NCBI GenBank assembly: GCA_030761205.1
Contig: JAULJL010000024.1
Location: 22,810,126-22,874,125 of the forward strand
Source of the DNA: Fremontodendron californicum
Taxonomy: Eukaryota; Streptophyta; Magnoliopsida; Malvales; Malvaceae
Reading direction: 5' to 3'
DNA: 64,000 nt
The notes under the pieces are model-generated. The model made no database searches, had not been told where the DNA came from, and saw nothing but the letters and a program-made list of their open reading frames with translations. The position numbers were made by a program, and so were the translations under genes. Each line of letters opens with the position of its first letter. The stretch's first letter is position 1. This document shows, in pieces, positions 54,659 through 64,000 of the stretch.

Positions 54659-56522
54659 TGATAACTCGTATAATTATATAGTTTTTAGTTATGTTTTATT
54701 ATTGTTTTGTGTCAAATACGAGTTATTATTGTTTAGTCTAATTGTGTTTATGATCTTTTATATTTTTATGTAATTTGGTGTTTTTCACAAGTTTCTTTGA
54801 GTGATTTCAGATTACTAGAATTAAGGGTAAATCCAGTTCAGTTCCAGTTCCGACACCTTTTGCCATATCAGCTATATCTCGAGTTTCACTGAAGCAATAA
54901 GACTGCAATTTGTAGCCGTGCAAAGCTAAGAGGCATATTTATCTTTTTCATGTTTTACACTTCTTGGAACGGAGTCGTTTTCCCTAGCGAAATCGACCAT
55001 GAAGTTGGCTGATGTGCAATGACGTCTGTGCTGACCTGTTTTCGTATTTTGCCCATAGCTTCTTATCCACATCAGCAAATGCGCTGATTTCAACGGCTAT
55101 GGATCAGTAACTGATAGGGTAACATTTTTCTAGAAGACCATGTGATCAGATAAGGCCTGCAAAATTGACAAAATCGACCATCAAGTTGGCTGATCAAAAT
55201 CGTCATGTATGACGAAAATTGTTAGAAAATGCACCCACCTATTATACCTACCTTTGAAATTTGTAAAGCTTGTCTCTTGTCATTTAGCCCTCCAAAATGT
55301 GTATAAATAGAGGGCCTTGGATGATTGTAAGGGATCATATTGTACATAGGTAGGATATTAGCCATTTTAATAAAATTCTCTAAGTTTTCTTCTTCTTTCT
55401 TTTCTCTAGTTTTCTTTCTTTTCTCTAGTTTTCTTTTTCTTTAGAGAGAGCAAGAGGTTGGATAATTAATATTCTTCCTCTTCTTCTTTCTTTCTTTTAT
55501 TTTCTTCTTAGATTTTCTTTAATTTTATGTTTATGTTTATAATGCCTATGCTAGGCTAAACTTCTATTTGGTTAAGAGTGATTTCAAAGCCCTAGACATG
55601 TTTTATGATTGATTTTCAGATTCTATCTATCATTAATTTTCTATCAAAGTTGCTTATGTTCTTCTACAAGAATTGTTCATGATGTTGTCTTGATTTGTTT
55701 AGGTGTACAACTAGATAGATCTTGATAATTATCTATTGCTAGTTTAGGAGTCTTGATCCGTGTAATTGTCTTGATTTCCTATTCATAAGTGGCAATTTGT
55801 GATAATTGATTATGGTCAAGTTTTCAATAATTGCAAAGTGGAACATAACCTAAGTTGAACAATCCGAGCTTATGTGTTTGTTGCTTAGATCAACCTATCT
55901 TTCTCATCATAAAGCTGCCATTAAATTGAATTTAGAGAGCTTATTCTAGGTTGTTTAATGGTTAGAGATTAAATAGAGAGCTTGTTCTATTTAACGACAA
56001 ACTAAGGAAAGATTGGGATAACAGAGCTTGTTGTTATCTACGGTTGTTAACTTTGATAGTTGGTTGATATTGATAGATCTGAAATTGATTCTTAATGATG
56101 TCTAGTGGTGGAGAATGAAACCTTAACCATATTTTTCATATTTGATTCTTCTTACTTACTTGTTTTCTTACTTTTCTAGTTTGCTTATTTTTAAAAGTAT
56201 ATTTATTTTTATTGGCTGGTTATACCGCCTAATTTGTATATTAACTTTGTTTTACTTTTATTGGCTGGTTATACCGCCTAATTTAGTATATATATTTTTA
56301 TTGGCTGGTTATACCGCCTTGCATCTTCTTGTTATTATTTACTTTAGTTTAAATCTGGCTTCAAAAACCCCTTTTCTTTTATTGTTCTTGAATTTAAGTT
56401 TTAAACTATTAACTTATAAACTAAAACCCAATCCCTGAGGACTCGACCCTTGCTAACTACTATACTTACAATTTATCTTTTTAGTGCAAGGTTAAATAAG
56501 ATACACTCTTTTGGGTGCATCA
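54659..56522 (+). mobile_element. Element D: 3' LTR-A (1864 bp)
   Basis: TGATAACTCG to GGGTGCATCA, with three minisatellite units where the 5' LTR has four. The 40-bp length difference equals one unit. Confidence 0.93.
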
Positions 56523-56527
56523 GTTGT

Positions 56528-56731
56528 GTTTTAAGCAATTTAGAAGTATTCATTCTGAACAAGGTCTGAGTAAGGGAGACTTGAGACATACCTTGTCAGT
56601 TTGATTTTAATCTTTTTATGTTTACTTGTTAATTTTTGTTTAGTATTTTAGGATTATTTAGGTTGCATGAGTTTGTTTTGTTTTGAGTCTTAGTTGTTCC
56701 TATTCTTATGTTATTAGTTCTTTTGTCTTAC
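56528..56731 (+). other. Element C resumed, between D and E
   Basis: GTTTTAAGCAATTTAGAAG continues the repeat cut at 47549 and runs to TTCTTTTGTCTTAC, where minus element E is inserted. No gene. Confidence 0.85.
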
Positions 56732-58955
56732 TGATGCACCCAAAAGAGTGTATCTTATTTAACCTTGCACTAAAAAGATCAATTGTAAGTATAGTAGTTA
56801 GCAAGGGTCGAGTCCTCAGGGATTGGGTTTTAGTTTATAAGTTAATAGTTTATAACTTACATTCAAAGAAAACAAGAAAAGAAAAGGGGTTTTTGAAGCC
56901 AGATTTAAACTAAAGTAAATAATAAGAATAAGATGCAAGGCGGTATAACCAGCCAATAAAGATATATATACTAAATTAGGCGGTATAACCAGCCAATAAA
57001 AATATATATACGAAATTAGGCGGTATAACCAGCCAATAAAAATAAAACAAAGTTAATATACAAATTAGGCGGTATAACCAGCCAATAAAAATAAATATAA
57101 AAATAAGCAAACTAAAAGTAAGAAAACAAGTAAGTAAGAAGAATCAAATATGAAAAATATGGTTAAGGTTTCATTCTCCACCACTAGACATCATTAAGAA
57201 TCAATTTCAGATCTATCAATATCAACCAATTATCAAAGTTAACAACCGTAGATAACAACAAGCTCTGTTACCCCAATCTTTCCTTAGTTTGTCGTTAAAT
57301 AGAACAAGCTCTCTATTTAATCTCTAACCATTAAACAACCTAGAATAAGCTCTCTAAATTCAATTTAATGGCAGCTTTATGATGAGAAAGATAGGTTGAT
57401 CTAAGCAACAAACACATAAGCTCGGATTGTTCAACTTAGGTTATGTTCCACTTTGCAATTATTGAAAACTTGACCATAATCATTAATCACAAATTGCCAC
57501 TTATGAATAGGAAATCAAGACAATTACACGGATCAAGACTCCTAAACTAGCAATAGATAATTATCAAGATCTATCTAGTTGTACACCTAAATAAATCAAG
57601 ACAACATCATGAACAATTCTTGTAGAAGAACATAAGCAACTTTGATAGAAAATTAATGATAGATAGAATCTGAAAATCAATCATAAAACATGTCTAGGGC
57701 TTTGAAATCACCCTTAACCAAATAGAAGTTTAGCCTAGCATAGGCATTATAAACATAAACATAAAATTAAAGAAAATCTAAGAAGAAAATAAAAGAAAGA
57801 AAGAAGAAGAGGAAGAATATTAATTATCCAACCTCTTGCTCTCTCTAAAGAAAAAGAAAACTAGAGAAAAGAAAGAAAACTAGAGAAAAGAAAGAAGAAG
57901 AAAACTTAGAGAATTTTATTAAAATGGCTAATATCCTACCTATGTACAATATGATCCCTTACAATCATCCAAGGCCCTCTATTTATACACATTTTGGAGG
58001 GCTAAATGACAAGAGACAAGCTTTACAAATTTAATAGGTAGGTATATGACGATTTTGATCAGCCAACTTGATGGTCGATTTCGTCAATATTGGAGGCCTG
58101 ATCTGATCACATGGTCTTCTAGAAAAAGGTTCCCCTATCAGTTACGGAACCATAGCCGTTGGAATCAGCTCATTTGCTGATGTGGTTAAGCAGATATGGG
58201 CAAAATACGAAAACATGTCAGCACAGACGTCATTGCACATCAGCCACCTTGATGGTCGATTTCTTCAATATTGGAGGCCTGATCTGATCACATGGTCTTC
58301 TAGACAAAGGTTCCCCTATCAGTTACGGATCCATAGCCGTTGGAATCAGCTCATTTTCTGATGTGGATAAGCAGATATGGGCAAAATACGAATACAGGTC
58401 AGCACAGACGTCATTGCACATCAGCCAACTTGATGGTCGATTTCGTCAATATTAGAGGCCTGATCTGATCATATGGTCTTTTAGACAAAGGTTCCCGTAT
58501 CAGTTACGGATCCATAGCCATTGGAATCAGCTCATTTGCTGATGTGGATAAGCAGATATGGGCAAAATACGAATACAGGTCAGCACAGACGTCATTGCAC
58601 ATCAGCCAACTTGATGGTCGATTTTGCTAGGGAAAACGACTCCGTTTCAAGAAGTATAAAACATGAAAAAGATAGATATGCCTCTTAGCTTTGCACGGCT
58701 ACAAATTTCAGCCTTATTGCTTCAGTGAAACTCTAGATATAGCTGATATGGCAAAATGTGTCGGAACTGGAACTGAACTGGATTTGCCCTTAATTCTAGT
58801 AATCTGAAATCACTCAAAGAAACTTGTGAAAAACACCAAATTACATAAAAATATAAAAGATCATAAACACAATTAGACTAAACAATAATAACTCGTATTT
58901 GACACAAAACAATAATAAAACATAACTAAAAACAATATAATTATACGAGTTATCA
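56732..58955 (-). mobile_element. Element E: 3' LTR-A with triplicated U3 unit (2224 bp)
   Basis: TGATAACTCG on the minus strand at 58955, ending at TGATGCACCC (56732). About 360 bp longer than LTR of D because the 181-bp U3 unit is present three times. It carries four minisatellite units near 56938-57095. Confidence 0.92.
58060..58627 (-). repeat. Three 181-bp tandem U3 units plus a partial unit (element E)
   Basis: Units 58060-58240, 58241-58421 and 58422-58602, then a partial copy. Each contains one TGACGTC-type site. Sequence differences among units (for example a CCACCTT variant at the start of the second) show the expansion is not brand-new. Confidence 0.88.
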
Positions 58956-60970
58956 CACCCCCACACTTAGATTGTTGCTAGTCCCTAGCAACGACTCAAT
59001 AAAAATAAAATAAGAAAATCTAATCTAATCCATTTTCGTAGGAAATCACGGTGGCACTTAGCATGTGACACAAGCCTTTAAACCCCTAGGTGTCCCTAGT
59101 GGACGAGTTTAGTCTCGTGAGGGTTTACTAGAACGATACCCACAAACATTGAAAAACTAAAATATAAATAAACTACATATACTAAAAATATTTACTCCTA
59201 TTCCTTTCAATATAAATTAGAGACAATCTTTGAACAAGTCTTATAAACTAATAAATAGCTTAAAGAATTTCACAAAAAATCATGCTTGAATGTAAATTGT
59301 TTGAGTTAAGCCAATATTAACATAACATATTTCAATCAAAATAGTGCACATTCAAACTTAATCTCAACTTCTCATATGGGATACTCTCATGATTTTCACT
59401 CTTTAAAGTAGTGGTAAAGTGTTTACACTCAATCAATCTCATGAAAATAGTTCTACCATATGCTTGCTTGTCTACCTATTCTCCACTAAAAGATCATGCA
59501 ACTTCATAAATCAAGAGGTCTTTAATCAAGGTTGTAATGGGGCCAAGAGGTAATAATGTGGTTAAAGAATAAAAAGGAAAAGATATCACAAACATTCCAA
59601 TTACTTCATAGAATTTAGAGACAAAATAAGATTTTGCAGATAAAACTTTCTCAATATTCTTTAGAAGTACATAATCACATAGGCTGAATATTTCATGTTG
59701 AGCCTTTACTTCATTCTAACCAACTTTCGAACATCTTTTTCTTTTCTTTAACTAGAAGTTCAAGAGATTATTCAAAAAATTTTTTTTTTTTTTCACATGG
59801 GAATGTATTTGGCAATATTCCCTCTATTTTTCTCTTGACTTTTGCCTTTCTCCTCCCCCACACTTATCTTTTGTTCTAACCCAAATTTTCAAAAAATATC
59901 CCTTGTTTTTGCAATATGTCTCAAACATTCTAGTCCATCTTTAGAACAAGGGTAAAGATATAAATGTGTTTAGGCTAGGTGTAAGATGTGGTTACCAAAT
60001 AAATAGCTTATTCAATGTAGGCTCAAATTGGTTCACTAGAGGGATGTTCTCTTGGAACATCAATAAGGGATGGCTGTTTGGCCCTAGTTAAAAAGTCCTA
60101 ATGCCTCTATCATATTCATGTTGTTACATGCATCAATATAGTCTCAAATGGTTTAAAGCAAGTTCTAGAGAATTATGTAATCATAAGAGCACTCAAGAAA
60201 GAAATTAGATTGATTTGTATAATGCATCAATCATTATAGGCTCAAAAACTCACACGGATGATTATACAAGTCAGATTAAGTCTAAACATGCTTCTTTCTC
60301 AATCAACATATCATATTAACATTGGCTCATAAAAAGGTTGACATCAAGCTCAATTCTCATGAAAATCTTCTCACTAATAAATCTGTTTTAGACTTATGCA
60401 ATTCATATCTCATCATTGTATTAAAAAGGAACTAAAACACACTAAAAAAATAATAATAATAATAATAAAGACTCATAAAAAAAAATAGTAGACAAAAATA
60501 AAATAAATCCTAAATCATTCCCCCCACACTTAATTCTTACATTGTCCTCAATGTAAGTCTATTAACCCAAATGAAAGAATCATGTGTAAGAGAAAGGAAC
60601 TAATAACATAAGAATAGGAACAACTAAGACTCAAAACAAAACAAAACCATGCAACCCAAATAATCCTAAAATACTAAACAAAAATTAACAAGTAAACATA
60701 AAAAGATTAAAATCAAACTGACAAGGTATGTCTCAAGTCTCCCTTACTCAGACCTTGTTCAGAATGAATACTTCTAAATTGCTTAAAACACAACAAACTT
60801 TTTTTTTTTTTTTTTTTTTTAAATTAGCAAAATATGTCCCTTACCCCCTACTAAAATATGACATTGTCCCCAATGTCAAATTTTAAAGGTAGAATTTAGG
60901 AGATATTACCTGCAGAGGTTGCTAACCACTTATTATAACTGAGACACAACAAGCAAAATGTTAGATAATG
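58956..60970 (-). other. 3' non-coding interior of element E
   Basis: No gene. On the minus strand it carries the polypurine tract AAGTGTGGGGGTG (58968-58956), hairpin (58974-58992), the 49-nt junction block (59127-59079), G-rich tracts, the CTTACATTG hairpin near 60540 and the TGACATTG hairpin near 60870. Only one AGAAGTATTCATTCTG repeat unit is present (about 60715-60800), with a long A run on its minus strand. Confidence 0.75.
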
Positions 60971-61618
60971 TCACAAAGACAAAGTGCAATCCACTCCTTG
61001 CTCGTCCATATCGCTTTTTCTTTTTCCGAGCGTTTGCGAAACAACCGTAGCAGATAAACACTCATAAGCTTGGAGCTTTTTAAGTAAATCTTCAATGGTT
61101 GTAGCAGAAATTATGGTTCTCCTTGCCTCTGAAAACATGAATCCATTATCCACAGCATTATCTAAATATGAAAGCAAATTACTAAAATAACCATTAATAT
61201 TAAGCAAACCAATGGGTTTCTTATTTGTGACCAAAGATGACCAAGAAGCCACGCAAGCTATTTCTTCCAATGTACCCAGACCTCCTGGTAAAGCAATGAA
61301 TGCATCGGCAGAATGGTACATGATTGTCATCCGTTCCGGGATACTCCAGACTTATATTTCCTTACCCACGTTAGGTCCACAAAAACTTGTGAATAGTTTT
61401 GGCACGATTCCTAGAACTGGACTTCCTCCGGCGTGTGCTGCTGTAGCGACTGCTCCCATTAAACCCGTACTACCGCCTCCATAAATCAAGTGGATCTTTT
61501 GTTGGGCAAGTATTACTCCAACTCTTATGGCTTCATCAGCGAATATGTTATTTTTCCCTGGATAAGCACCTCCAAAGACACAAATTTTTTTAATGCGCTG
61601 GGACGAAGTACTTTCCAT
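60971..61618 (-). pseudogene. LOG: LOG-like gene, copy in E (one nonsense codon)
   Basis: Start MESTSSQRIKK and all motifs are present, but codon 89 (Gln, CAA, just before VWSIPER) is TAA. This removes Arg96 and PGGLGTLEE from the product. The downstream frame remains open to the normal end. One point mutation separates it from an open frame, so inactivation is recent. Confidence 0.9.
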
Positions 61619-61977
61619 TTTTTTTTCGAGTGCCTGAAAGAGAATGAGTACATGGTATAATATATAGAGGACTGAGTAGTGAATCAGACAAGAGTAATAA
61701 TGTCGCCGAAAGTGTATCTGACCTGTCAGAAGAAAATGTTAACCTAACAAAAGATTTTTGCGTGATTTCAGGAAGAAAATCAAAAAGAGAAGAAAAAATC
61801 AACCGTAAAAGACAAATAAAAAAAACGAGAATAATTACACAAATCGAACAACACGTAAATTAAACCAAAATAAAGTTATTGCAAATCAAACCAAAAGTTG
61901 AGAAGTCGTTTATTGTAGTTGTGATTGTGGCTCACATCTTCCTCTGGTTTTACGTCCAGAAACGGCTTAAACGCCTT

Positions 61978-62514
61978 CTATGAGTCGAGGATATGCTTCC
62001 CATCCAGTTTTCTTACAAGCTGGCAAAGAGGGTCTTTTAACATCAGATTCCCAAGATGTTGCCATTCCCTTTGGAATTGCGGCCATAAATCAAGAATTTC
62101 TCTTTGTACGTCTCCACTAGGATGCGTCTCAAGAGAAAGTTGGATATTACCCAAATTCTCCTTACTCAGTCCATCCTTAATGAATTCAATTTTATCATCT
62201 CGATTAGAGGACGGAATCCCAATAGAAAGACATTTACCGTTACACGTCCATCGTGCACATTTGTGGCAATTTGAACTCATGCGCTTTGCTCGTCGCTTCT
62301 TTGCAAAAGTGCTTCTACCTGTACCTGGTAAATGCAAAACAGGAAGATATTCATCTTCACGTACCTTGGCTTCAATTATCCAACGTATGTCGTCAGGAAT
62401 CCCTTTGTGCATAAGCATTCTTAATCTTTCAAGTCGAACTTGGTAAAGCTTCAGTAAAATATTTCGAGGAAAAGGAGGAAATCGTTTCTGCAATCTTGTG
62501 AGAATATCATCCAT
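61978..62514 (-). CDS. Cys-rich basic protein of the cassette, copy in E (intact, 178 aa)
   Basis: Identical in layout to the copy in A, with very few changes (for example Leu for Arg after the fourth Cys, and Leu for Val near residue 163). Basic patch and four Cys kept. The broken LOG gene follows 359 nt downstream on the same strand. Confidence 0.8.
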   Translation of the reverse strand: MDDILTRLQKRFPPFPRNILLKLYQVRLERLRMLMHKGIPDDIRWIIEAKVREDEYLPVLHLPGTGRSTFAKKRRAKRMSSNCHKCARWTCNGKCLSIGIPSSNRDDKIEFIKDGLSKENLGNIQLSLETHPSGDVQREILDLWPQFQREWQHLGNLMLKDPLCQLVRKLDGKHILDS

Positions 62515-63001
62515 CCTGAAAAAAAATGAAAAAAAAAATTGAAAGAGAAATTGGAAGAGAAATTTACATACAATATCAGTTTTGTGGGTAGCTGATGGAA
62601 CCGATTTAAATAATCACGAAGTACCGTTATCCGCCATTTAACCGGGGTTAAAAAAAAAATTATATTTACATCTAGTTATTTTCAAAACAAGGATCAGAAA
62701 GAAAAACAACATAAAAAGACTCAAAAACAAAACACTCTAAATAAAATCCTAAATTCTTCCCCCCACACATAATTCTTACATTGTCATTAATGTAATGCTA
62801 TTATCCCCCAATGCAAGAATTATATGTAAGAGAAAAGAACTATTAAACAAAAGAAACTTATGCAGCCTAAATGAACTTAAAAGCAGTAAACACAATTAAC
62901 AAAGAAACATAAGAAATAAAATAAAAACAATAAAAATAATAAAAGAAAAAGGAAAAGAAAGAGAAAGCAAATCTGAATATGGAAGGTTGGCAAATTCATC
63001 T

Positions 63002-63026
63002 TTAATTGGGCTGCCTTCCCAATTAA
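63002..63026 (-). other. Post-gag hairpin (element E)
   Basis: TTAATTGGG/CCCAATTAA stem on either strand, 23 nt after the gag stop at 63049. Confidence 0.55.
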
Positions 63027-63048
63027 CACTTGAGTTAGTGTTTTGAAT

Positions 63049-63987
63049 CTAACCAACACCCTTTCTTGGCTTTTTAGGCTTGTCAGGCTCATACATGAAA
63101 TTTCCCAAATTTATGCGTTTGAGAGGAAGCTTTCTTTGCACAACAGTGGATGCATTCTCCATTACAAGTATTTTTCCATCATCCTTGGTGGTGCATATCT
63201 CATCGAGGAATGGTGCATCTTTTGGTACTTGTTGAATGACATCCACAAACAAACTGTTTAAGGTTTCCAGCATGTCTTGTTCATGTTCATCCTCCTTGAA
63301 GTTTGCGAATCTACTAGGAAAAGGTGGAGAAGAAACATTAGTAAAAATTGGAATCTCAAACGTTACCTCAGGTGCCGAAATACTCTTATTTGGATCATTG
63401 GCTTCATTATCCTCAAGAATAGAATTCATCTCTAATTTTGTCTCATCCTCATCTTGTTCCTCATTCCTCAAGGTCACAATAGTAGTATTCTCCTTTGGGT
63501 TAATCATTGTTTGGGCAGAGAGTTCTTCAGATCTTTGTGCTACCCATACCACCATACTACTAGCCAATAGGCTCATTTGCCTTTCCAAACTCTGGATACT
63601 TGCCTTTGTTTCCTGTTGAAATTGCAAAGAATCAGTAACAAGAGAATAGACAAGATCTTCTAAAGAAGTACCTGAGTTTTGAGTCATATGTGGTGGTTGA
63701 AAAATATCTGGTTCTTGAGACCATGATTGATTGAAGCTAGATGGATGAGTGTAATTGGCATAAGGATCTACTTCTTGGTAATTTTCTGAGTAGCCATAAT
63801 TAGTATGATCCCACCATCCCTCATGGTAAGTGTTTGAGTAATGATCATACAGTTGGTCTTGGAACACTTGATGGCCTTGACATCCTCCCATGGCCAATTG
63901 TTGAACTGGGTAGGTGAGATTGGCTTGTTGATTTTCCATGTTCATGTATGCCACCAACTCTTCAAGTGTTAGATTGCTCAATTCCAT
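63049..63987 (-). CDS. gag: Short gag-like protein of element E (312 aa, open)
   Basis: The only uninterrupted copy of the MELSNLTLEELVAYMNMEN-type gag. It matches the A polyprotein only from the end of the zinc-knuckle region to just before the protease: QNSGTSLEDLVYSLVTD, an ERQM-type heptad stretch, an acidic Asp/Glu-rich segment, SSPPFPSRFANFKEDEHEQ and DAPFLDEICTTKDD. The tail MYEPDKPKKPRKGVG matches F. It has neither a capsid domain nor a zinc knuckle. Its role is unknown: perhaps binding to helper Gag, or only the need for an open frame near the packaging signal. Confidence 0.75.
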   Translation of the reverse strand: MELSNLTLEELVAYMNMENQQANLTYPVQQLAMGGCQGHQVFQDQLYDHYSNTYHEGWWDHTNYGYSENYQEVDPYANYTHPSSFNQSWSQEPDIFQPPHMTQNSGTSLEDLVYSLVTDSLQFQQETKASIQSLERQMSLLASSMVVWVAQRSEELSAQTMINPKENTTIVTLRNEEQDEDETKLEMNSILEDNEANDPNKSISAPEVTFEIPIFTNVSSPPFPSRFANFKEDEHEQDMLETLNSLFVDVIQQVPKDAPFLDEICTTKDDGKILVMENASTVVQRKLPLKRINLGNFMYEPDKPKKPRKGVG

Positions 63988-64000
63988 CGTTTTTCTTTTT

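Larger units (their letters stand above)
47550..56522 (+). mobile_element. Element D: complete non-autonomous LTR-A element with intact cassette
   Basis: 8973 bp with 5' LTR 47550-49453, 3' LTR 54659-56522, primer site, short gag, intact Cys-rich and LOG genes, polypurine tract 54646-54658 and a GTTGT duplication. No capsid, zinc knuckle or pol, so it would need a helper such as A. The LTRs differ at roughly 15 positions by eye plus one 40-bp minisatellite unit, so it is older than A. Confidence 0.93.
42206..56731 (+). mobile_element. Element C: non-autonomous LTR-A element with cassette, carrying nested D and E
   Basis: 5' LTR-A (42206-44035), primer site, short gag with a nonsense codon, broken Cys-rich gene, intact LOG, tandem 3' repeats. 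D is inserted at 47550 (duplication GTTGT), C resumes at 56523/56528 and is cut again at 56732 by minus element E at CTTAC|ACATG. The 3' end is outside the window. Confidence 0.88.
56732..64000 (-). mobile_element. Element E: non-autonomous LTR-A element with cassette, minus strand, 5' end outside
   Basis: Minus-strand order: (5' LTR and primer site beyond 64000), open short gag (63987-63049), intact Cys-rich gene (62514-61978), LOG with one nonsense codon (61618-60971), 3' non-coding interior, polypurine tract (58968-58956) and 3' LTR (58955-56732). The left target duplication should be CTTAC (56727-56731). Confidence 0.9.

Overview
The window looks like heterochromatic DNA of a flowering plant. 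It is AT-rich, contains no recognisable single-copy host gene, and consists almost entirely of nested LTR retrotransposons. The species cannot be named from the sequence. Two retrotransposon groups are present: an old chromovirus-like Ty3 element primed by tRNA-iMet (about 1696-10312), and a multi-copy Athila-like Ty3 family primed by tRNA-Asp that fills 1-1695 and 12931-64000. I label the Athila-like copies H, F, G, I, B, A, C, D and E.

Layout. 1-1695 is a minus-strand LTR (H) inserted in the left LTR of the chromovirus-like element. 10313-12930 holds worn remnants of other LTR elements. 12931-18945 is a 5'-truncated element (F, plus). 18946-22677 is a 3'-truncated minus element (G), tail to tail with F. 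23148-23854 is a minus LTR piece (I). B (23855-42205, plus) is split by A (25836-38941), a complete 13.1-kb element with 1840-bp LTRs that differ at about three positions by eye, a target-site duplication AAGGG and an intact 1777-codon gag-pol. C (from 42206) inserted in B's 3' LTR. D (47550-56522, complete, duplication GTTGT) inserted in C. E (56732 to the window end, minus) also inserted in C.

Main result. Every LTR-A element with a visible interior (A, C, D, E, F) carries the same two-gene cassette downstream of gag or gag-pol, where Athila elements normally have an env-like region. The second gene is a LOG-type cytokinin riboside 5'-monophosphate phosphoribohydrolase of 215 aa, without introns, with PGGLGTLEE and the active-site Arg and Glu kept. 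It is open in A, C and D and broken in E and F. The first gene is a 178-aa basic Cys-rich protein that resembles the nucleic-acid-binding proteins of carlaviruses; it is open in A, D, E and F and broken in C. So a host hormone-activating enzyme and a possibly virus-derived gene appear to have been captured and multiplied by an LTR retrotransposon family. Element A is potentially autonomous. C, D, E and F lack pol and have a shortened gag without capsid and zinc-knuckle domains, so they would depend on an A-like helper.

The non-coding parts carry repeated hairpins. Some show compensatory base changes between copies (after the gag stop, and just before the polypurine tract), and a 49-nt block that can fold as a three-way junction is identical in five copies. 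The LTRs show two promoter (U3) types joined to a common R/U5, 181-bp U3 repeats and a 40-bp minisatellite.
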